From positions 1 to 21,361 of the forward strand of contig JBAZJN010000017.1 of NCBI GenBank assembly GCA_041651295.1: a stretch of 21,361 nucleotides of DNA. Reading direction: 5' to 3'. Positions 1 to 8,793 of this stretch are shown in pieces (the first letter of the stretch is position 1; each line of letters begins with the position of its first letter). This DNA is from JBAZJN01 sp041651295 (GTDB lineage: Bacteria > Patescibacteriota > UBA1384 > XYA2-FULL-43-10 > CAINNR01). The notes beneath the pieces were generated by a model. It was not told the DNA's origin. It saw only the letters and a program-made list of their open reading frames with translations, and searched no databases. The translations under genes and the position numbers were made by a program.

Positions 1-57
1 GACTTGATTTGGATATCTTCATGATTAGATGGTATCATATCGGCTCCGCTCATTCAT

Positions 58-76
58 CCACGGGCATAGCCCGTGG
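58..76. repeat. REP-like perfect hairpin
   Basis: An 8-bp perfect stem (CCACGGGC / GCCCGTGG) closes a 3-base ATA loop. There is no T-tract on either side, so it is not an ordinary terminator. Compact GC-rich palindromes of this kind resemble REP or IS200/RAYT-type end hairpins, but no transposase is visible here. The stretch 1-93 holds nothing else I can call. Confidence 0.4.
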
Positions 77-93
77 TATTCTGCAAGGAGGTA

Positions 94-128
94 TAAAAAA
101 AGCCCTGTGCCGATGTTCTGGCACAGGG
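94..128 (-). terminator. Rho-independent terminator of the 282-aa gene
   Basis: A 9-bp stem, CCCTGTGCC (103-111) with GGCACAGGG (120-128), is followed on the minus strand by a run of seven T. It lies about 28 bases past the stop codon of the 156-1004 gene. Confidence 0.85.
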
Positions 129-155
129 GTGATCAGTCGTGGTAAGGCGAGGCCT

Positions 156-1004
156 TCAGCCTGCTTGAAGCGAGATGATCGGGTCATTGAGCGCGATCGG
201 CTCGGTGTAGAGCCGGCTGTACTCGCCACCCGCCTCCTCGGCGTTGATCGCAGCCTCCCTCTCCAGCCCTTCGCGGATCGGGTCTTCCAGACCGGCCAGG
301 AACTTCGTCTTCCAGTCGGCATCCGACGAGCGGATGCTTCCGACGGACTTGGCGACCTTGAGGCGGAACAGATTGTCGGCCTTGGCCTCAAGAACCATCG
401 CCGTCGCCGCTTTCCAGGCGATAGCGTCAACACTGCCGTCAGTCCAGGTTGCTGTCTGGAGATCCTGCCCGGCTTGAGCGAGACGCCTCTCCAACCGCTT
501 CCCGAGCTCGTCGTTCGACGGCGAGTTCGGTCGAACCTGGATCAGTTCCTCGACCCTACTCTCGGTGTCCCGTTCGATCAGGGTATTGGCGCCGGCGACG
601 AGGCGTCCAACGTACTCCTTGCGGCTTTCGCCGTTCGGCTTAAGCCATTGCAGAGCAGTTTCGAGCTTGCCGGCAACGTCTTCTCCCCCAGTTTGCGTAC
701 CGCAGTACTTGTGGTACTGGGCTTGCGACGCCGCCTTGAGGGCGGCGAAACCGGGGTTGCCGTGAGTGAGAAGCTGACAACGATAGGCGTTCATGCGGGC
801 CAGCTTCCTGGCCGCAATGACGCTCAACCGCCCGCTCTCGATGGAAATCGCGTCGTCGTAGACCAGCCCCGCCAAATTGAACTGGCTCATGCCGGCTACA
901 ACGCCGACCTCCGCGGCAGTCTGCGGCTCGCTGTTGTTGGTCAAAACGACAATCGTCGCGCCGAGAACCAACAGAATTCCGGCAACCAATAGTCCTCGTG
1001 CCAT
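156..1004 (-). CDS. GC-rich membrane-anchored orphan protein (282 aa)
   Basis: Family not recognised. Residues 4-22 form a hydrophobic segment (GLLVAGILLVLGATIVVLT) after a short basic start, so the protein is either anchored by its N-terminus or exported through a signal peptide. The remainder is hydrophilic and probably alpha-helical, with two Cys about 26 residues apart (RCQLL and KYCGTQ). The ATG start is supported by a strong GGGAGGAGG site 6-7 bases upstream and a consensus promoter at 1056-1084. It stands alone between two terminators. The gene is visibly GC-rich against its AT-rich neighbours and contains local hairpins, for example a 7-bp stem at 729-747, which suggests transfer or an unusual mRNA constraint. 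I am sure it is a gene; its function is unknown. Confidence 0.8.
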   Translation of the reverse strand: MARGLLVAGILLVLGATIVVLTNNSEPQTAAEVGVVAGMSQFNLAGLVYDDAISIESGRLSVIAARKLARMNAYRCQLLTHGNPGFAALKAASQAQYHKYCGTQTGGEDVAGKLETALQWLKPNGESRKEYVGRLVAGANTLIERDTESRVEELIQVRPNSPSNDELGKRLERRLAQAGQDLQTATWTDGSVDAIAWKAATAMVLEAKADNLFRLKVAKSVGSIRSSDADWKTKFLAGLEDPIREGLEREAAINAEEAGGEYSRLYTEPIALNDPIISLQAG

Positions 1005-1055
1005 TTCTGGCCTCCTCCCGGGGTGTACCCGAGTTCATGATCTTTGAGTAATCGC

Positions 1056-1084
1056 ATTATACCAAAAATAGGCTTGAAAGTCAA
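1056..1084 (-). promoter_or_regulatory. Sigma-70-type promoter of the 282-aa gene
   Basis: Read on the minus strand, TTGACT (1079-1084), a 17-base spacer and TATAAT (1056-1061) precede the gene by about 52 bases. The -35 lies inside the terminator hairpin of the upstream gene, so terminator and promoter physically overlap. Confidence 0.8.
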
Positions 1085-1093
1085 GCCTATTTT
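1065..1093 (-). terminator. Terminator of the giant surface-protein gene (bidirectional)
   Basis: A 13-bp perfect stem (AAAATAGGCTTGA / TCAAGCCTATTTT) closes a 3-base loop 22 bases after the stop codon of the 1115-5977 gene. The outer A:T pairs supply a U-run on either strand. Its loop and right arm hold the -35 of the next promoter. Confidence 0.8.
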
Positions 1094-1114
1094 ACATTCT
1101 TTCAATATAGAATT

Positions 1115-4100
1115 TTAGAGTTTAATCTCGTAAGTCGCGTCTACCACTCCGGCCGGAACGTCAACATATGCTGGATTGATCACCCGGTTATAGCCATAAT
1201 TATCAGTCATCTGGAAATAATATCTCCCGGGTGTTCCGTTCCAATATCCAATAGAACAATTAGCGGGGGTCCTATACCAATCAGTCCTTCGTCCATCCGG
1301 ACCAGTTAAATAAAAGTGTCCCCACCACCAAACATTACAATCGGCTGCACCATTTTGACTTGTGATGTGAAAGCTGAACGTCCCGCCGTCGTTTGGCAGT
1401 ATTGTGAGATTTGTAGTATTACCTCGAGTTACTGAGAAAGAACTTATCACACCTGACCCTCCAAGCAATACAACGTCTTTTTCTTGACCGTCCGGCATAT
1501 AATATTTGGCAGTAAAGGTTCCCACCTGCACAACTCCGCTAACTTTTCCACCGGTAGCGGCGAGATCAAACTGCCTATCAACGCGACCATTGCGGATTAA
1601 AGCAATTTTTCCTGATTTAAGCGTATTACCATCCGTTCTTTGCGCATCCGTAGTTGAGCGCCAGAAAACACTCGCTTCGACTCTGCCGGTATCATTAGGA
1701 TCGTCAACAACAATTGTCATATTTAGATTTGGAGCGGTAACATTAACACTCGGGCTAACCGTTCTATACCAACGTCCGGTTGTTTGATCGGTCACCTCAA
1801 CCGGCACCCAGCCCTTTTTGACATTATTGATTGTAAAGCGACCATCGCTCGAAAGGGCAGCGTCTTCCCAGATTTTTACGATCAAGTTCGGCATTAGCTG
1901 ACCAGAGGCATTTTTCACAGTTCCAGAAATCACAACTAAATCCGACTGTCTAATGTTTGACCATGAAAGAAATCTGGCAAAAGCAGTGCGGAAGTTCTGA
2001 TATACGTTGTTGATATAGGTCTGAACTTGTGTCGCGTTGTAGCTGGAATTATTTCTAAGGAACTTAACATTAAATTTCAAATACGAGTACATTCTGGAGA
2101 TGTAAACATTTGGGGTCGAGGCTATGTGATCAACAATAACATTGTAATCTTCACTCGAGATTTGCGCACCGAACGTGTTTATGGCAACAAACTTGTAGCT
2201 AAAGTCATCAACAATTACATGCTTTGGAATTGTATAAGAAAAGTTTTGCCCGCTCTTGTTCATCTCCATGTAGAGATCCGGCGCATTCGGTCGCTTAACG
2301 GCAACGAAAACCTTTTGAATCTGGGCAACCGAGTCGCTACCAATTTCGGCTGATACCGAATAATCGCGATCCGTTCTGGCATGAGCATTGGCGTCGGCCG
2401 CATACGCTACTCCGCCGGATGAAGCCCGACCGGAAACTCCGCGGAAGTAAGTCCTTGAGACCTCGCTGGTAACCTTTTGAATTCGATTAATCGAACCCAT
2501 TTGAGCTTTGCTAACCCAGTAAATCGGTGGAGAATCGGCAGAGCTGCTGGCCTTATACAATCCGCGGCCGTTAGTAGCCATTAGCATAAAGCAGTGACCG
2601 CCATGAGTATTACCGGCAATTGGGTTATGTATTCCGGCCGATTCTCTACTGCCTGAGTGGACAAGCACAGGTATGCCAGCGGCAAGCAGGGAATCAACCT
2701 GATCCCAATCAGTATCTGTGACCCTGATGGTGGTGCCATATTTGGCTCTAAGCAATTCAGCTAACGCCGGGAAATTATTCATCATCATTAACCTTCTACC
2801 ACCAGTCAAGTTGAACAGAACACTCGGATTCATACCTACACCATCAAATTTATCATTCGGGTAATAGAACTTCACGGCATTGGACATGGCGGTTAAGCAA
2901 CAACCTGCACCTGCGATCGTATTCTCAAACTCCGGATCTGAAACATATTTGCTTGCCCAGGGCTCAGTTCCCTGCTGCATCGAAACGAGATCATCAGCAT
3001 TTTTTAGCGCATTGACGTCCCATGGAAGTTTATAATAATTAATTGTCTTCCCGGGAGCTGTGGCGCTTAAACTATAAACACTATCTCCACCCTCAGGGAT
3101 TAATCCTTGTGGCACGCCATTAACAATTATTATTGAAGCTTCTTTACGCCAGCCATTAAAGGTCGCCGATCCGGTCTTCGAGTCGGTTGGTATCTCCTCG
3201 CTTGTAATCACATATCCGGATTGATCGGGTGAGCTTGGTGAACGTAGCGATTGAAGCTGGACATTGACATTGCTCAACGGTCTTGGAGCTGACTTACCCT
3301 CAAGAACAGGGCTGCCAGTGGAAATTGGACGGTATTTTTTCTCTTGTTGAGTCAAAGTAATCGTTACATTTCTTGTAGTAATGGCAGGATCATTTGGATC
3401 TCCGGCGAAAAACTGGAAATCTCTACGGATCAATACACCCTGGCCGCGAGTTAAAGTGATTCTATAACCTTTGTGTTTTGATGCGGTTTTAGATGGTCCA
3501 TTGTGGCCGGTCAGGACTATTGTTTTAGTAGTGCCGTTTGGCGCATCTCCAAACACAGCGGTTTCGTCAAGCTGCAATTTATATTGGTAGGTCTGTGCAT
3601 CAGTAAAAACACTTGGGCCGATCGGAACCACCTGAAACCACGAGCCGAGAGTAGCAGGATGAGCAGCCGACACCTCTGCTCCAGCGATACCACTTGCTTG
3701 ACCGGTAGCATCGATATTTTGTACATAGCCCATTATTGTGATTTGGCTTCCAGTATTCTCCTCTAGCAAAAAATTAATTATTTGAACCGGGCTGAGACCA
3801 AATCTGATTGAGACCATTTCAGCCGAATAGATAACATTTCGACCATTTATAACCACGGGGTCCGGAATGGCCACTAACATATATTCCTTGGCTAGATCTA
3901 CTCTGCCTTTCAAGCTACCAGAATTGTATTTTCCGTCAATCGAGTTTGTTCTAGGCTGGAAAATTATTGAACCAGCTTCATCAAACTCACCATTAGCCTT
4001 GATTGGAATTAATTTCACTGTCGAAACCAATGCCCGACCAGATTTAGTCTTAACCGTGCCACTTACTCTGACGTCAGAATCATTGATTGACCGAAGAATA

Positions 4101-5977
4101 AAGTCTTTTTTGCAAACCGACTTACCACCAACAACCACAATATCACTTTGTTTAATTTCTTCTGTGTTGTTTTCGTTCTCATCTTTGGTGCTGTTATTAT
4201 TTTTATCGAAATAATAACCAACTTTATTTATTTGCATCGTCAACTTTTCGATTTTCGAATCAGGTCTGGCGATATTATACAAGCCGGTGAAACGGTAGTT
4301 ATGATTTGAGCCGTTGTCTAGGGCCTGGGTTTTCGTCGAATTCTGTTTTTTCGCAGCCCTAAAGAGATTGCAGTCGGAATCTCCCTCGCAGAAAACCAGA
4401 ACTTCAGATTCTTCCAGATGATAAGTGTTGGTATTGGACGGATTCGTTACAAGCCCCTGTAACTCAAACTCATTTGTTTGAGGTACATATGCAGGATTTT
4501 TTCTTAACTTGATGTCAAGCAGATAAACTCTACCAAGTCCGGCAACATCTGTAATATGACTTGTTGAGTCATCCCAAATTAGTGGATCTGGTAGAGGTGG
4601 TAAATAAGCTTGATTCCCGCCGTTACTTGCGGCATTAACATAAACCCGGTGAGAGCCGGCAATATTAGTAAATTTTCCACTGACAGTGTTTGGTGTAAAT
4701 GAGTTGCTCGAACGTTCGACTCCGCTTTGACCCTCGATTACTACAGGTATACCATCAACCATCTTTGCACTGTTCCTATTTGGACACGTCTGTGGATTGC
4801 ATGTCGCATCATCGATACTGACTTTGAAATAGACATTATGAGCTAGTTTCGCCAATCTAACGTCTCGAATAGTTTTTAGTTCATAAATTGAGCTTCCCGA
4901 GCCGACAATAGTCGTGTTTGTAATTACATTTTCATCAGTTAACCGAATTTCGGTGCTACTGTAACCTGAACCACTTGGAGGAGAGAATCTCAGCCACAAC
5001 TCAGTAAGATTGGCGCGGGTAATTGCTGGTGAATTATCAGGAATTAGGTAGTTCTTGCCATTGTTGTAAGTACCGGCTGTTCTGCTTCGCTCGGTTGCAA
5101 TAACCTGATTACTGGTCAGCTTCTTGTCTACCAACTCAACTAGCACCTGATCGAAAGCACTGCCGTTATCGTCCTTCAAAACACTGCCGGTAAATTTATA
5201 TTCGGGGAGATCTTTTTCCAGGGTCATTGCCAACGCATGAGCCGCGTGATACTGAATGACATTCGCAGAGGTTACTCCCAACAAACCAAGAGTTGTGGTT
5301 TTTGATTTGTAGCCGGGCGCGCTAGCAGTAATCTGCCAAGATGGAATACTAGAGGCGTTGCTATTGGTATAGGGGATATTTTGAATTAGATATTTGCCGT
5401 CAGCACCAGTGGTTCCATATTGGCCATTAGTCAGCACCGCGGTTGCTCCCGAGATAAATTGGTGCGTAGATTGGTCAACTACATGACCATCCAGAGAAAA
5501 TGTTCCTTCGGTGTCACCGCCTCCGCCGCCAGAACAATACAGATAAATAGGTGTGTGATAATAGGTTTGACCCGGCACAACATTAATCACCAAGGGCGGG
5601 CAATTAGTCCCATCCATATAAAAACCAATCGTAGTTGTCGTTGTCAGGTTGGTGACAGTATAAGTCGCCTGGGAAAGTTGATTGGTCACGGCCCAAGTAT
5701 ATTGGTCACGACTGTTTCTAATCGCTATGTTTGGTCCAACCCCATTTGCGCTAGTGGCGGAATTGTAGGCATCGAATTGAACTACTGAATTTTGGCCGAT
5801 TGCTTTCGGAGCTAGCTGCTGAGTTGTCTTTACAACCGTATCAGCAAAGGTTTTTAATTTGCCGGTTTTAGCCAGTCCAAAAATCGTACCGCCAAAAATG
5901 ACAACGAAAATCACGACAAGTGCCGGGATGACCAGGCGCCTGTTTTTGACATTCTTCAAAAACTTAAAAAACTTCAT
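1115..5977 (-). CDS. Giant anchored surface protein with carboxypeptidase-regulatory-like modules and a C39-like peptidase domain (1620 aa)
   Basis: A basic N-terminus is followed by one membrane segment at about 15-36, so the bulk is predicted to lie outside the cell. A Gly-rich linker near 150 leads into beta-sandwich modules with the carboxypeptidase-regulatory-like signature: GHVVDQSTHQFISGATAVL with TGADGKYLI, a GTVKTKSG module, and a late GTVKNASGQLMPNLIVKIW module. A central region fits a papain-like C39-type peptidase. Cys1026 sits in GAGCCLTAMSNAV, aligned with the GCGPxSLAM motif, and His1128 sits in GGHCFMLMAT after IPVLVHSG. Ser/Thr/Asn richness suits an extracellular protein. The ATG has a GAGGGG site 4 bases upstream. 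It is monocistronic, with its own promoter and terminator. The role could be adhesion to or processing of host or neighbour surfaces; this is inference, and the peptidase may be inactive. Confidence 0.85.
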   Translation of the reverse strand: MKFFKFLKNVKNRRLVIPALVVIFVVIFGGTIFGLAKTGKLKTFADTVVKTTQQLAPKAIGQNSVVQFDAYNSATSANGVGPNIAIRNSRDQYTWAVTNQLSQATYTVTNLTTTTTIGFYMDGTNCPPLVINVVPGQTYYHTPIYLYCSGGGGGDTEGTFSLDGHVVDQSTHQFISGATAVLTNGQYGTTGADGKYLIQNIPYTNSNASSIPSWQITASAPGYKSKTTTLGLLGVTSANVIQYHAAHALAMTLEKDLPEYKFTGSVLKDDNGSAFDQVLVELVDKKLTSNQVIATERSRTAGTYNNGKNYLIPDNSPAITRANLTELWLRFSPPSGSGYSSTEIRLTDENVITNTTIVGSGSSIYELKTIRDVRLAKLAHNVYFKVSIDDATCNPQTCPNRNSAKMVDGIPVVIEGQSGVERSSNSFTPNTVSGKFTNIAGSHRVYVNAASNGGNQAYLPPLPDPLIWDDSTSHITDVAGLGRVYLLDIKLRKNPAYVPQTNEFELQGLVTNPSNTNTYHLEESEVLVFCEGDSDCNLFRAAKKQNSTKTQALDNGSNHNYRFTGLYNIARPDSKIEKLTMQINKVGYYFDKNNNSTKDENENNTEEIKQSDIVVVGGKSVCKKDFILRSINDSDVRVSGTVKTKSGRALVSTVKLIPIKANGEFDEAGSIIFQPRTNSIDGKYNSGSLKGRVDLAKEYMLVAIPDPVVINGRNVIYSAEMVSIRFGLSPVQIINFLLEENTGSQITIMGYVQNIDATGQASGIAGAEVSAAHPATLGSWFQVVPIGPSVFTDAQTYQYKLQLDETAVFGDAPNGTTKTIVLTGHNGPSKTASKHKGYRITLTRGQGVLIRRDFQFFAGDPNDPAITTRNVTITLTQQEKKYRPISTGSPVLEGKSAPRPLSNVNVQLQSLRSPSSPDQSGYVITSEEIPTDSKTGSATFNGWRKEASIIIVNGVPQGLIPEGGDSVYSLSATAPGKTINYYKLPWDVNALKNADDLVSMQQGTEPWASKYVSDPEFENTIAGAGCCLTAMSNAVKFYYPNDKFDGVGMNPSVLFNLTGGRRLMMMNNFPALAELLRAKYGTTIRVTDTDWDQVDSLLAAGIPVLVHSGSRESAGIHNPIAGNTHGGHCFMLMATNGRGLYKASSSADSPPIYWVSKAQMGSINRIQKVTSEVSRTYFRGVSGRASSGGVAYAADANAHARTDRDYSVSAEIGSDSVAQIQKVFVAVKRPNAPDLYMEMNKSGQNFSYTIPKHVIVDDFSYKFVAINTFGAQISSEDYNVIVDHIASTPNVYISRMYSYLKFNVKFLRNNSSYNATQVQTYINNVYQNFRTAFARFLSWSNIRQSDLVVISGTVKNASGQLMPNLIVKIWEDAALSSDGRFTINNVKKGWVPVEVTDQTTGRWYRTVSPSVNVTAPNLNMTIVVDDPNDTGRVEASVFWRSTTDAQRTDGNTLKSGKIALIRNGRVDRQFDLAATGGKVSGVVQVGTFTAKYYMPDGQEKDVVLLGGSGVISSFSVTRGNTTNLTILPNDGGTFSFHITSQNGAADCNVWWWGHFYLTGPDGRRTDWYRTPANCSIGYWNGTPGRYYFQMTDNYGYNRVINPAYVDVPAGVVDATYEIKL

Positions 5978-6047
5978 TTCCCCTCGAAAATTAGAGTGCG
6001 ATTAAAATTTTGCGGATCAGAGCAGTTTTCCCCTCATGTGTATGCTT

Positions 6048-6076
6048 ATTTTAGCATTATCAGGGTCAAAAATCAA
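6048..6076 (-). promoter_or_regulatory. Promoter of the giant surface-protein gene
   Basis: On the minus strand, TTGATT (6071-6076), a 17-base spacer ending in TGC, and TAAAAT (6048-6053). Transcription would start near 6041, giving a leader of about 64 bases. A run of eight G (6078-6085; C on the transcribed strand) begins one base upstream of the -35. Confidence 0.65.
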
Positions 6077-6093
6077 TGGGGGGGGTCGAGGTG

Positions 6094-7146
6094 CTAATTA
6101 ACTTCTATAACCCTGGCTTTTGTCAAGAGTTCGGCGGAGAGATGTTCGCGGTCAGTAGTGGTAATAACAGTTTGATAGTTCTCGATTAAATGATACAAAT
6201 GTGCTCGATGATCAGCATCAAACTCAGAGAAAATATCATCTAAAAGCAGAATTGGTGGAGTGCCGTTTTCCAAATATTTCAGCTCGGCCATCTTTAGCGC
6301 CAAAACTATGCTTCTTAACTCCCCCCTCGAGGCGTATTTTTCCGCTTCCAAACAGTCTAGTTTAAACTGCATGTCATCGCGATGAGGCCCCGAAGTAGTC
6401 AATCCGGCGGCGATGTCGATACCTCTTTTTGCCCTTAATTTGGCGGCAAAATCGCCTTCTGCTTTGGCGTGGTAAATTATCTTAACAATCGATTTCTTAA
6501 GGCCGGAAATTGTTTGATAAAAACCATTGATCTTAGCTGAAAAATCCAAAGCTGCCTGCTTGCGAGCATCAGTTATTATTTTAGCCGCGACAGCAGCTTC
6601 ATCATCCCAAAAATCGAGTTGACTTGAGTCAACTCGCCCTGAGCTTGTCGAATGGGCCCCCTCACCTTGCAATATTTTTAACAAGCCATTGCGCTGAGTT
6701 AAAATTTTTTTATAATCTTGGAGTGCTCTAAGATATTTATGGTCACGCTGAGAAATTACGATGTCTAAAAACCGCCTCCTTTCTTTTGGCTCACCTTTAA
6801 TGATATCTAAGCTCTCGGGAGAAAAAACAACCGAAGGCAAAAGTCCGACAAAGTCAGCGACTTTGCGCTTGATCCCCCGCTCTTTGACTTGAAAAGTCAG
6901 TCTTGGACTTCTTTGGATAAAGACTTCGAGCTCGTCGCCTACCACCCGGGCAAAATCCTGACCGAATTTAATTAATTCCAAACGGTTGTCGCCACGAAAC
7001 GACCGGCAGGATGAGATCAGCTCGATTGCTTCAAGAACATTGGTCTTCCCTGCTCCGTTTTTGCCGACCAAAACCGTGATCTCCGACAACTCGAGATCAA
7101 ATTTAGTGTGATTGCGATAATTTGTCAGCGACAAATGTCTTAACAC
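6094..7146 (-). CDS. recF: DNA replication and repair protein RecF
   Basis: RecF is an SMC/ABC-type ATPase that binds gapped DNA and helps load RecA through RecOR. The 350-aa length is near the usual 360. Walker A is GKNGAGKT at 28-35, an ABC-like signature region follows ASRGELRSIVLALKMAE, and Walker B is ILLLDD at 299-304. The start is GTG (MLRHLSLTNYRNH fits the family N-terminus), with no Shine-Dalgarno and an AT-rich repeat directly upstream. It lies downstream of dnaN in the usual dnaA-dnaN-recF order. Residues about 164-177 (HSTSSGRVDSSQ) are encoded by an inserted palindromic mini-repeat in a linker region; the reading frame survives. Confidence 0.95.
   Translation of the reverse strand: MLRHLSLTNYRNHTKFDLELSEITVLVGKNGAGKTNVLEAIELISSCRSFRGDNRLELIKFGQDFARVVGDELEVFIQRSPRLTFQVKERGIKRKVADFVGLLPSVVFSPESLDIIKGEPKERRRFLDIVISQRDHKYLRALQDYKKILTQRNGLLKILQGEGAHSTSSGRVDSSQLDFWDDEAAVAAKIITDARKQAALDFSAKINGFYQTISGLKKSIVKIIYHAKAEGDFAAKLRAKRGIDIAAGLTTSGPHRDDMQFKLDCLEAEKYASRGELRSIVLALKMAELKYLENGTPPILLLDDIFSEFDADHRAHLYHLIENYQTVITTTDREHLSAELLTKARVIEVN
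6615..6657 (-). repeat. In-frame palindromic mini-repeat inside recF
   Basis: A CATTCGACAAGCTCAGGGC-type unit on the minus strand is joined to a perfect inverted repeat with 9-bp arms (CGAGTTGAC / GTCAACTCG, 4-base centre, 6615-6636). The first motif matches a dispersed element I recall from many environmental bacterial genomes, which when inside genes encodes STSSGR-like peptides, as it does here. Confidence 0.65.
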
Positions 7147-7254
7147 AATTTAAAATTTAAAATTTAAAATCAATTTAAAAGATCAAATTTTAAATGTTTA
7201 GAACATTAAATCATTTAAGAATTTATTTTAAATTGAAAATTGCAAAATTAAAAA
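7147..7254. repeat. AT-only intergenic repeat between dnaN and recF
   Basis: The gap is almost pure A/T and starts with three copies of a 7-base TTTAAAA unit, then related AATTTAAA, AAATTTTAAA and TTTTAAATTG blocks in both orientations. It separates dnaN from recF and contains no clear promoter or Shine-Dalgarno. Confidence 0.6.
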
Positions 7255-8361
7255 TTATTCTTCTACCCGCAGCGGCATGATGATATAAACAAAGTCCTTG
7301 GTTTTTTCCGGCCGAATCACTCCGGCGGAGAATTTATCATTAACCTCAAAAAACAACTTCTTTTCAGGTAAAACCGAGAGAATATCACTGATATACTTGG
7401 CGTTAAACGCTATTTCCTCGGAATCGGCCGAGATGGTGGCTGAAACTTTCGACACATTGTCCCCTACCTGATCGGCAACGGAAGTAATAACCAACTCACT
7501 ACCGGCAAACTTTACTTTGATATTGTTTCCGCCTTGTCTGGCAAACAATGAAGCCATTTTAACGGCTGATGAAAACTCTTTAAGATCAAGTTCGGCTTGG
7601 GATTTAAATGCAGTTGGAATGATTTGTTTGTAATTCGGGAAAGCGCCTTCAATCAGGCGCGAAATTACTAAAGTGTCTAAAAGTGAAAATGATACCTGAT
7701 TATCGGTAGCAGATATTGCGATCTTTGAGTCTGATTCCACAGAAGAGGCGATACGTAAAACCTCTTGCATGGTTCGCTGGGGAACGATAAACTCCTTCTC
7801 AACAGCCAGGCCGGGAACTTCAATTTTCTTTTCCGCCAGCCGATAACTATCGGTAGCAACCAAGAGAAGCGTATTGGCTTCAAATTTGAAGTAAATTCCG
7901 GCCAACACCGGCCTGGTGTCGTCGGTGGCCGCCGCAACGATGACCTCGGAAATCGCCCGAATAAAATCCGCAGCCGGCAGCTCAACTAAATTGTCGTTGG
8001 AAATTTCCGGCAAAACCGGGTATTCGGCAGGATCGATGCCTTTTATGTTGGCTTCATACCGCTGGCTTTTAAGGTGTAAGGTGGTAGCTTTCGATTCCAA
8101 ATCCAGATTCTCATCAGAATTATTGGCAATAAACTCGGAAAGCAGCCTGGCAGGAACAGTCAAAGCGCCTTCCTCATCAACCTTGGCACCTATTGACGTC
8201 ATAACCCCGATCTCAAGGTCGGTTGCCGATAATTTAAGCTGGCCCGACTTGCCCTCAAGATAAATGTTAGATAAAACCGGTAGAGTTGTCCTTGACCCAA
8301 CTATCCGGGACACAATCGAAAGCCCCTTGTTTAACTTCTCCTGTGTGCATGAAATTTTCAT
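7255..8361 (-). CDS. dnaN: DNA polymerase III beta subunit (sliding clamp)
   Basis: DnaN is the ring-shaped processivity clamp that tethers the replicative polymerase to DNA. The 368-aa length matches the three-domain family. Family features include the N-terminal MKISCTQEKLNKGLSIVSRIVGSR start, the conserved TLPVLSNIYLE segment, TDLEIGV, the central DDTRPVLAGIYFK and ATDSYRLAEKK motifs, and the C-terminal IMPLRVEE, close to the usual PMR(L) ending. The ATG has an AGGAGA Shine-Dalgarno 5 bases upstream. An AT-rich tract and the DnaA-box cluster lie immediately upstream, so its transcription starts within or next to oriC. Confidence 0.97.
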   Translation of the reverse strand: MKISCTQEKLNKGLSIVSRIVGSRTTLPVLSNIYLEGKSGQLKLSATDLEIGVMTSIGAKVDEEGALTVPARLLSEFIANNSDENLDLESKATTLHLKSQRYEANIKGIDPAEYPVLPEISNDNLVELPAADFIRAISEVIVAAATDDTRPVLAGIYFKFEANTLLLVATDSYRLAEKKIEVPGLAVEKEFIVPQRTMQEVLRIASSVESDSKIAISATDNQVSFSLLDTLVISRLIEGAFPNYKQIIPTAFKSQAELDLKEFSSAVKMASLFARQGGNNIKVKFAGSELVITSVADQVGDNVSKVSATISADSEEIAFNAKYISDILSVLPEKKLFFEVNDKFSAGVIRPEKTKDFVYIIMPLRVEE

Positions 8362-8793
8362 ATTTCTCCTACAATATTACTAATATATTTCAATTGCTTA
8401 ATTTGATGATTTAAAATTAGTAATTTTAATTTTTTTAATAATATTTTTATCGAATTTTTAATGCACCCTGTGGATAACTCGTCGTATATATTTTAGCCGT
8501 TTTTCAGCTCAAAATGGTCTGTTATCATGGTGACTTATCCACAGGCCTGTGGATAACTTTTGGACTTATCCACAGTTTTTTATCCGATGTGGATAACTAC
8601 TGTTTTTTATCTAAAAGTTATCCACAATTTTCTCAGTTATCCACAATTTATCAACCCTATTAATCCACAAGTTATCAACTACTAAAATTCTTATTTGAAG
8701 TCGGTTTCTAAGTTATCCACACTATCCACAGGCTTATTATTATTATGATTGGATATAATAACTACTAACCCTTAAAAACAGCCTGTTAATAAC
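8362..8793. other. Chromosomal replication origin (oriC) between dnaN and dnaA
   Basis: Eight exact TTATCCACA DnaA boxes are visible: 8469 (-), 8535 (+), 8548 (-), 8566 (+), 8588 (-), 8618 (+), 8637 (+) and 8713 (+). Near matches lie at 8661 and 8722. The pair at 8535/8548 is a perfect inverted arrangement. An A/T-rich stretch at about 8371-8460, next to dnaN, is the likely unwinding element. Flanking dnaA and dnaN agree with a functional origin. Confidence 0.93.

Noticed and set aside
9..992. Long plus-strand open frame (327 codons) opposite the 282-aa gene
   Set aside because: It mirrors the GC-rich minus-strand gene, starts without a ribosome site, runs through the minus-strand terminator, and has Arg/Pro-rich composition typical of an antisense shadow.
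1506..4214. Several plus-strand open frames inside the giant gene
   Set aside because: All are short shadows without ribosome sites; the minus-strand frame of 1620 codons explains the region.
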